DNA of 12,436 nucleotides, from positions 56,825 through 69,260 of the forward strand of contig MU631811.1 of NCBI GenBank assembly GCA_026770615.1, written 5' to 3'. Origin of the DNA: Pavlovales sp. CCMP2436. Taxonomy: Eukaryota; Haptophyta; Pavlovophyceae; Pavlovales. Position numbers and translations under genes: made by a program. Below the pieces are notes generated by a model. It saw nothing but the letters and a program-made list of their open reading frames with translations, had not been told where the DNA came from and searched no databases. Positions 7,267-12,436 of this stretch are shown in pieces (positions within the stretch are counted from its first letter, which is position 1; every line of letters starts with the position of its first letter).

Positions 7267-7503
7267 GCGGCCGCAGGGAGCAGCATCGTCTTCATAGCTT
7301 TGGTAGCCTTGAGCGGCGTCTCCGTGTGCGGCCCGCCGCCGTGCGCAGCAGCGCCCTCCGCAAGCGCGCGACGCACATCCACATGAGGACCCGAGCGAGA
7401 CGGGTGGTCGAGAGGTGCCAGCGAGTACCTCAAGTGGACAGCATCGTAACGCTGCGAGCGCGCACACTGCGGCGGCCGCAGGAAGTAGCATCGTCGTCGT
7501 AGC
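7267..7503 (+). repeat. pair of 32-bp direct repeats
   Basis: 7267-7298 and 7472-7503 share 28 of 32 bases and in one frame give similar peptides (AAAGSSIVFIA and AAAGSSIVVVA). A shorter partial match (GACAGCATCGTAACGC) lies just before the second copy. This looks like a decayed tandem duplication with a 205-bp period. Confidence 0.6.
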
Positions 7504-7690
7504 CTATCTTAGATACATCACGCGCGGTGGCCGCTGCGCTATATGCCTTGTAGTTATCGGCTGCGGTGGCGAGGGGCGCGAAGGCGGACTGCACCTGGGA
7601 TAGCGCTCCACGCGCCTAGGGGGGGGAGGGGAGTTGATGTTAGGTAGTGTGTGTGTGGGGGGAGGGGGCTTGTATGGCGCGAGAGTGAGG

Positions 7691-7710
7691 TTATTATTAT
7701 TAAAATTACA

Positions 7711-7746
<36 letters not shown>

Positions 7747-7747
7747 T
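7691..7747 (+). repeat. ATT trinucleotide microsatellite
   Basis: An interrupted (TTA/ATT)n tract has about 12 uninterrupted units in its second half. It is the same triplet class, on the opposite strand, as the repeat in the intron at 5662-5711. Confidence 0.9.
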
Positions 7748-7862
7748 TCAAAATAAATCGTTATTTCGATGTCTTTTGGGGATCGGCGCGGCGGGTGTGA
7801 CATTAACCGCAGGGTTGCCGCTGGAGGCAGTGCACGCAAGTTCGAGATCAGCGAGGCCTAAA

Positions 7863-7922
7863 GGCTATGGCTTCGGTCACCCGCGGTCAGTCCGCAAGTG
7901 GGAGACGACCATCCTGAGCACT
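7863..7922 (-). repeat. repeat family D, copy 1 (inverted)
   Basis: The segment shares GGCTATGGCT, CGGTCAG and GACGACCATCCTGAGC with the reverse complement of the copy at 8219-8331. A 12-base insertion splits the match. Confidence 0.6.
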
Positions 7923-8218
7923 GTGCGCCTCCGTAATTGAAGACAGAGCTCGCTCTAGGCTTGCTGGATTCGTCTCGGAGAGCTCTATTCTATACATTTA
8001 TCAGAATTTGTGAATTTGAATGTGTGGGGTAGTAAATCAGTAACTAACAAAGTGGTCTTTTTAAAAATGGGGGATTGGTGGATACAGTATTTGGCACAAC
8101 GAAGAAAAATATTAAAATGTGAGAAAATTTGGATACAGTATACAGCATTTTGTATTTTTCGCATTAAATTTTAAGTGGCAAGTTAGTTATTGGGCGTCCA
8201 TTTTTATAGAAAGTTGGA

Positions 8219-8331
8219 TACGAATCTACTGCAGATACATGTATTTAAAATTTTACTGACCACATTTCGTTGTCCTCGGCGAAGCGCTCAGGATGGTCGT
8301 CCTCTGACCGGGGTTGACCTGAGCCATAGCC
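8219..8331 (+). repeat. repeat family D, copy 2
   Basis: 113 bp from TACGAATCTACTGCAGATAC to GAGCCATAGCC closely match 11157-11272, with about 13 differences and a 3-bp indel. Read on the minus strand, both copies encode similar peptides (GSGQPRSEDDHPERFAEDN here), which may point to a relic coding segment. Confidence 0.85.
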
Positions 8332-8907
8332 TAAAAAAAACCACACAAAAACGTGGACAGTCAGATCATTAGCATCTGTGTTGGTAGTCTTGGTATCAGT
8401 AGTATTATATTCATGGCAATTATCATTACAATTATGTTTATAATTATAATTATAATCACTATAATTATAATCATAATTATTATAACTAATATCATCATTA
8501 TTATCTTTATCTTTTGTTAAATGAGCGAGCGGACCTACGCGGCGTTGATGCGCGCGCTCACGAGTGCGATGGCGGCGGCTACCATGACGGTCCGAGAAGG
8601 GGAGGGGGGAGGGGGAGCATAGCGACACGGAGATCTTGATTATTATTGACAGCAATAATGCTAATATATGAAGGGGGGGGAGGAGGGAGTGCTGTCGCGT
8701 TTGCTGCCATAGCCACCACGCGGGAGCGGGCGATTTAAGCGTGGGGGGGGAATTATGAGCACCGGTCTAATTGTATAAGTACAGTTCTGTGTGCTGTTCG
8801 ATAAAGACTCGAAACGCAGGAGAATAAAATATACTGGAATAAAACCTTCGGGAATGAGCAATGGTAAGCTTGAGTAGGAAGGCTATAGCGCGGGACAAGG
8901 CTACTTC
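8332..8907. other. gene-free region: AT-rich repeats, then G tracts
   Basis: From 8430 to 8515 runs of ATAATTATAATTATAATC occur, self-complementary and prone to folding. G runs lie at 8599-8619, 8670-8685 and 8742-8750. AATAAA-type hexamers appear at 8823-8845. I see no coding sequence. The minus-strand frame at 8245-8655 is mostly translated AT repeat. Confidence 0.5.
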
Positions 8908-9066
8908 CGGATCCGTTTTACATTTACTTCCGGATCCGTGTCGCGGAGGGCCCCATTCGGATCCGTGGGGGTGAGAACCGGATCCATATGGGCTAGAAGC
9001 GGATCCGCGCGCGCACCATAGTGTAAAGCGGATCCGACCGGCGCACCAGAGCGTAAAGCGGATCCG
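8908..9066. repeat. array of seven GGATCC sites at 21-30 bp spacing
   Basis: GGATCC occurs at 8909, 8932, 8959, 8980, 9001, 9030 and 9060, six of the seven followed by G (CGGATCCG type). The last two units are clear 30-bp repeats (GCGCACCANAG..GTAAAGCGGATCCG); the others share only the core and 3-5 bases to its left. The density is far above chance for a six-base word. The array sits about 20 bases before the GC-rich open region starting near 9080. Confidence 0.85.
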
Positions 9067-9086
9067 TGAGATAAGTCGGGCTTGAA

Positions 9087-10150
9087 AATAATAAAAAGCT
9101 GTCCGAGTTGCTGTCCGAGTTGGCCCCGGACCTCACGGAGGGTCCGACGCCGATCCCGATCTCGATCCCGACGCCGAACGCGCCAAAGAGCTTCAGCGCC
9201 AACGCCAGCGCCAGCGTCGGCGCTCACAGCCGCCCACCGCCGCGTCGGCGCCGGGCCGTCGGCGCCCACTGCTGTCAACGGCATGCAGAGGCTGTGCGCA
9301 CGGCTGGAGCTCGCGCCCATCAGCGGCGCAGCGACTCGCTCGCTCCCGAGCCACCTCGTGCTCGCTGCGCACGCGGCGTCCATCGCCCTAGCCGGCTGCG
9401 GGGCCGGTGGCGTTCACTGCTGTCAACGGCATGCAGAGGCTGTGCGCACGGCTGGAGCTCGCGCCCATCAGCGGCGCAGCGACTCGCTCGCTCCCGAGCC
9501 GGTCGCTCTTCGCGCGCTTCAGCGGCGCAGCGACTCACTCGCTCCCGAGCCACCTCGTGCTCGCTGCGCACGCGGCGCCCATCGCCCTAGCCGGCGGCGG
9601 GGCCGGTGGCGCTGACGGAGGCGGAGCACATGCTGCCCGCCTCAACGACGGCCTCCGCCACCGCCTCGGCCTCGCCCTCGGCCTCGCCCTCGGCATCGCC
9701 GTCGCCCACGGCCACGTCGAGCCCAAGCTTGCCGTCTGCGCGAACGCTCTGTCCGCCTTTCTCCCCTATGAGAGCGACGATGACTCGGATCTCGTCTCGC
9801 CCTCTCCTCCCCGCTCGCCTCTTTCGACTCGCCCTCTCCGCCGCGGCGCCAGCGGCGACGACGACGACGACGACGACAACGATAACGAGCAGCCCCGCCG
9901 CAACTACGACGACTCTGACGACGATGACGAGCAGCGCCGCATGCTTGACGATGACGACTACGACGACAAGCTCGATGCGTTCGGTGTCCTTGCAGCGCAG
10001 GACGCGCGCGACGCGCAGATGGCGAGCGCCAGCCCGCTCGCCCCCGAGAGGGCCTATGGGGTGTGTGAATTCAGAGCACCCCTGGGAGCCAGGCGGAGAT
10101 GGGGGTGCCGTCCGAAAGCACTCGATGATGCCCTCACTAGCTCCACATAG
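9087..10150 (+). pseudogene. GC-rich coding-like region with aspartate-rich tract, disrupted
   Basis: One frame opens with LENNKKLSELLSELAPDLTE and a Pro/Ile-rich stretch (about 9087-9190). Another frame, open from 9407 to a stop at 10148-10150, reads through GLRHRLGLALGLALGIAVAH, LPYESDDDSDLVSPSPP and a strongly acidic stretch of about 50 residues (about 9856-9975) ending DDYDDKLDAFGVLAAQDARD. A 148-bp tandem duplication at 9267-9614 lies between them, and since 148 is not a multiple of three it shifts the frame. No ATG suits the first part. The composition resembles an intrinsically disordered nuclear or chromatin-type protein, but no family is recognised. It may be a broken gene, a gene with introns I cannot place, or chance openness in GC-rich DNA. 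Confidence 0.3.
9267..9614 (+). repeat. 148-bp tandem duplication with an internal expansion
   Basis: The unit beginning CACTGCTGTCAACGGCATGC at 9267 repeats from 9415. The second copy holds an extra segment of about 52 bases that re-duplicates CAGCGGCGCAGCGACTC..CTCCCGAGCC. Both copies end in GGGGCCGGTGGCG. Identity outside the extra segment is very high, so the duplication is recent. Confidence 0.9.
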
Positions 10151-10217
10151 TCCCTATCGAAGTTTCGCATCCAGTTTCTAAGCTTGCTCGACCTATCCTT
10201 GGTATGTCACGTAAAAA

Positions 10218-10965
10218 ATGGGAGCTCCCCTTAAGCAACCCTTACCGCGCTCACCGCTCGTGGCGAGACCTGGATGCGGTGAGACGCGCGGCTATCATCA
10301 GCCGTCCGCTAGAGAACATGCGGTCGCCCCGCGTTCGTTCTACGCGTCCGCACACCTTGTCCACACGCTCGTGCGCGGCCGACGAGGCACGAAGAGCCGT
10401 GCTCCATGCTGCGTGCAGACCGCAGCTTGCTGCTTGGCCGCCCAGCCCGCCTTACGCGCAGCAAGCGCTTTTGCTCGTGCAGGTCGCCGCGTGATTGAGC
10501 GCAAGTGCCCGCGAGCGGTCCCGCTTCGATGCTCAAGGACCCAAGCCGAGACGCTTCTAACGGACGCGGGACCCTTGGCGTACGACTACGTGTCGCTGGC
10601 CGCGCGCGAGCTCTCCGGGTGGGGAATGCGCGCGTTGGCGAGCAAACGCCTTGCTGCCTACCCTCCACCAAGGCTATCCGTGCGGATTGCCGCGCCAAGG
10701 GGACAAAGAAGGCGGACTGAACTGCACTACACATCAGGCGGTGAAGGGTTCGATGTGGAGGAGAGCTGTCGAGGGCGCTGCCGAGGGCATGACTGCTTCG
10801 GCCTGCTCTTCGTCCTCCTCAGGCAAGAGTTGGGTAGCCTCTCCGTCCTCATCCATTGGCATCGATCCACATGATTGCCGTCTACTCCCTCAGACATGCT
10901 GGCGCCCCGCACCTGGCAGCAGCACTGCCGCGAGCACGCAGAGCAGATAAAAAAAAAAAAAAAAA
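10218..10965 (+). other. GC-rich segment ending in a 17-A tract (possible retroposed copy)
   Basis: The longest frame (10218-10874, 218 codons from ATG) is open but has no motif I recognise; one stretch (LLTDAGPLAYDYVSLAAREL) looks protein-like. About 75 bases after its stop comes A17 at 10949-10965, without an AATAAA signal. A GC-rich transcript-like block ending in poly(A) is the hallmark of a reverse-transcribed insertion, but no target-site duplication could be found by eye. An internally primed or simple A-run is the alternative. Confidence 0.25.
10734..10862 (-). pseudogene. small acidic open frame, maybe a frameshifted C-terminus
   Basis: The minus strand encodes 42 residues from MPMDEDGEATQLLPEEDEEQ through EAVMPSAAPSTALLHIEPFT to a TGA. 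A neighbouring minus frame just upstream reads MSEGVDGNHVD and would join this one after a one-base shift near 10863. The acidic, stop-ended peptide looks like the end of a protein, but no family is evident. Confidence 0.2.
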
Positions 10966-10968
10966 GAA

Positions 10969-11012
10969 GGAATTTACAGGAAATCGTTCCGGGAATTACA
11001 GGAAATCGTTCC
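10969..11012 (+). repeat. two 22-bp tandem repeats
   Basis: GGAATTTACAGG + AAATCGTTCC is followed at once by GGGAATTACAGG + AAATCGTTCC. They end in the palindrome CCTAGGCCTAGG (11011-11022) and a short inverted repeat ACTTCC-TG-GGAAGT. They lie directly after the poly(A) tract. Confidence 0.85.
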
Positions 11013-11022
11013 TAGGCCTAGG

Positions 11023-11544
11023 ACTTCCTGGGAAGTCAGGAAGATGAACAGGCAAAAATGCTTTCCGGAAATTCTGGGATGTGGAAGTGGGGATTCGATT
11101 CTAATCACATGTAAAAAGTAAGATACTAATCACATATTTTTATGTAAGAAGTAAGGTACGAATCTACTGCAGATACATATATTTCAAATTTTACTGGCCA
11201 CATTTCGTTGTTGTCTTCGGCGAAGCGATCAAGATGATCGTCCTCTGACCGGGGGTGACCTGAGCCATAGCCCCCCTACCCCATTTCTTTTCTTGCCTGC
11301 GGCGAAATTTTAGGTTGGGTCACCCCCCTGGACCCTAAAGTTCGGTGAAAATTTTAGGTAGCCTTCTCCCCCCCTACAAACAAACTAAGGAACGGGGGGG
11401 GGTAACAAAATGACGCGCGTATTAGGTCCAACTACTACTTAGTTACAGCTAAAGATGGTAAGTACGAGGATTTTAAATTCCGGCTCGAGTCACCGAAGTC
11501 ATGCTGATGGTATTTACTCGAATTACAGGTGGAGACACATGTAC
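11023..11544. other. gene-free region
   Basis: Apart from the repeat at 11157-11272 this stretch holds C- and G-homopolymer runs (11271-11280, 11368-11375, 11395-11402) and AT-rich DNA with stops in all frames. GAAATTTTAGGT..GGGTCACCCCCC and GAAAATTTTAGGTAGCC form a weak direct repeat around 11304-11363. No gene is supported. Confidence 0.45.
11157..11272 (+). repeat. repeat family D, copy 3
   Basis: This copy runs from TACGAATCTACTGCAGATAC to GAGCCATAGCC, as in the copy at 8219-8331. On the minus strand it would read GSGHPRSEDDHLDRFAED. The sequence before it (GTAAAAAGTAAG..., TGTAAGAAGTAAGG) differs from the other copy, so the shared block starts at the TACG. Confidence 0.85.
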
Positions 11545-12436
11545 TGGTATTGGCTGGATACGCGCGCGTCGCGGCGATCCGGGGCAGCGCGCCCGCGTCC
11601 ACTGCAGTCTGTGCGCGCGCATCGCCCTGCACATCCGCCTCGGCTGTGAGGCTGAGCTGCGCTCAGCACGCACGCACCGCTGCACTGCCTGAGTGCGCGC
11701 TCATCTTTACAGTGATGTGTGGCAGCGCGCCTGCGTCTGATGCCCCCTGAGGCGCATTGCCCTGCGTCGGCTGTGGGGCAGAGTAGCTCAGCACGCCTGC
11801 ACTGCTGCACTGCACGCCCGTGTCCGCTGCCGCCCGCCTGTGCGCATAGATCTGCACACCCGCGCCGGCTGTGAGGCGGATCTGCACCCTGCGCGCCTTC
11901 TTCTGCAAGCCTGCGTGGTCCGGGTGCGCGCTCATCGCAGCAGCGATCGGGCTCAGCGCCTGCGATTACTGCCGTCTGCCTGCGCGAATCGCCCTGCGCG
12001 TCTTCGCCGGCTGTGATGTCGCGCAGCGCTCTGCACGCCCACTCCTGCACGGCTGCACTGCCTGGGTGCGCGTGCATCGCAGCGACGAGCTGGGGCAGCG
12101 CGCCCGCGTCCGCAGCCGCCCGCCTGCGCGCATCAGCCTGCGCGTCTGCGCCGGCCGTGATGTTGGCCAGCGCCCCGCACGCCCGCAGCTGCACGGCTGC
12201 ACTGTCTTGGTGCGCATGCATCGCAGCGATGATCTGGGGCAGCGCGCCCGCGCCCGCTGCCGTCTGTCTGCGCGCAATGCCCTGCGCATCATTGCCGGCT
12301 TTGATGCTGAACAGAGCCCCGCACGCCCACTCCTGCACGTCTGCACTGCCTAGGTGCGCGTGCATCGCCGCGACGAGCTGGGACAGCGCGCCCGCGTCCG
12401 CAGCCGCCTGCCCGCGCGCATCGCCCTGCGCGTCTG
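11545..12436 (-). pseudogene. armadillo-repeat protein gene, partial, 3' part degraded
   Basis: The reading frame is open at the window edge, so the 5' part is missing. In-frame from 12434 to about 11958 it encodes repeats such as DAGALPQLVAAMHAHPGSAA then VQEWACRALRDITAGEDAQG. This is the armadillo pattern (GALPxLVAAM helix, then AVQEWACxALxNITA), found in binding scaffolds of the alpha-solenoid type. The unit is 48 residues, longer than the usual 42 or so. Near 11955 a two-base loss shifts the frame, and the repeat continues in the next one (LSPIAAAMSAHPDHAGLQKK, later DAGALPHITVKMSAHSGSAA), with about 57 bases missing in one unit. A TGA at 11663-11665 follows VRAC, yet repeat sequence (VQGDARAQTAVDAGALPRIA) goes on beyond it. 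If translated, the original frame would run to 11523 without repeat character. It may be a pseudogene or a gene with an eroding tail. Partner and role are unknown. Confidence 0.65.
11960..12436 (-). repeat. 144-bp tandem repeat array (armadillo-coding)
   Basis: The marker CAGCGCGCCCGCG recurs at 12096, 12240 and 12384 on the plus strand, exactly 144 bp apart. About 3.3 units are intact to the window edge and further diverged units extend to about 11545. Near-identity between units suggests recent expansion or homogenisation. Confidence 0.9.

Larger units (their letters stand above)
7065..7862. other. GC-rich low-complexity region, G tracts and ATT microsatellite
   Basis: Several overlapping frames are open at 7129-7500 on both strands, but this reflects high GC content. 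None shows a domain, and the minus-strand frames are Ala/Arg/Gly-rich. A 32-bp phrase (GCGGCCGCAGG...AGCATCGTC) at 7267-7298 recurs at 7472-7503 with 28 of 32 matches. G runs at 7619-7669 could form G-quadruplexes. An (ATT)n tract follows. I cannot support a gene here. Confidence 0.45.
7863..8331. mobile_element. putative inverted-repeat element (about 470 bp)
   Basis: The left end (7863-7922, GGCTATGGCTTCGGTCACCC...) is a diverged reverse complement of the right end (8219-8331, ...GAGCCATAGCC), with about 12 extra bases in the left copy. The outer edges pair as GGCTATGGCT and AGCCATAGCC. The interior is AT-rich and non-coding, with two TTGG(T)GGATACAGTAT-like phrases near 8080 and 8131. A third copy lies at 11157-11272. 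I infer a decayed transposon with terminal inverted repeats. It could instead be independent insertions of a short repeat. Confidence 0.4.

Noticed and set aside
7504..7839. Minus-strand frame with poly-Asn
   Set aside because: The Asn run is the translated ATT repeat, and the rest is Pro-rich low complexity from G tracts.
8245..8655. Minus-strand frame rich in Asn, Tyr and Asp
   Set aside because: Most of it is translated ATAATTATAATC repeats; only the short family D part may be a relic.
8750..8825. Possible tRNA (TTCGATAAAGACTCGAA-like arm)
   Set aside because: No acceptor stem pairing, no proper D arm and no standard T-loop could be assembled.
11871..12353. 160-codon plus-strand frame over the 144-bp repeats
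   Set aside because: It is antisense to the armadillo frame; openness comes from the repeat and its GC content.

Overview
The window looks like eukaryotic nuclear DNA. GC-rich gene islands alternate with AT-rich or repeat-rich spacers. Two gene models need short GT-AG introns (131 to 174 bp), and one product has a mitochondrial targeting presequence. There is no bacterial operon structure. The style (GC-rich exons, small introns, armadillo-type repeats, AAT microsatellites, many small inverted-repeat elements) fits a unicellular alga or other protist. A haptophyte-like alga is my guess, with low confidence.

Layout. 1-3560: no convincing gene, but a short helical coding-like fragment (390-509), AT-rich islands and several dispersed or inverted repeats. 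3774-4267 (minus): a two-exon gene for a 115-residue cytochrome c oxidase subunit Vb (COX5B/COX4-like) precursor that lacks the family's zinc-binding cysteines. 4268-4642: a short spacer that should serve as a divergent promoter. 4643-6226 (plus): a four-exon gene for a 379-residue protein of unknown family; all three introns keep the frame, and one is filled with an AAT microsatellite. 6422-7064: a probable non-autonomous DNA transposon (MITE) with exact 22-bp terminal inverted repeats and two strong internal hairpins. 7065-8331: low-complexity and microsatellite DNA, plus a second inverted-repeat family (7863-7922 against 8219-8331, with a third copy at 11157-11272). 8908-9066: seven GGATCC sites in a spaced array. 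9080-10150: GC-rich DNA with a 148-bp tandem duplication and an aspartate-rich open frame. 10200-10965: GC-rich DNA ending in a 17-A tract, possibly retroposed. 11545-12436 (minus): a tandem array of 144-bp (48-residue) armadillo-like repeats, intact at the window edge and progressively broken toward its 3' end.

The two solid genes are head to head and may share a promoter. COX5B belongs to respiratory complex IV; the partner's job is unknown. I see no defence system, CRISPR array or viral replication module. The most interesting items are the cysteine-less COX5B, its conserved-looking orphan neighbour, and the two inverted-repeat element families.
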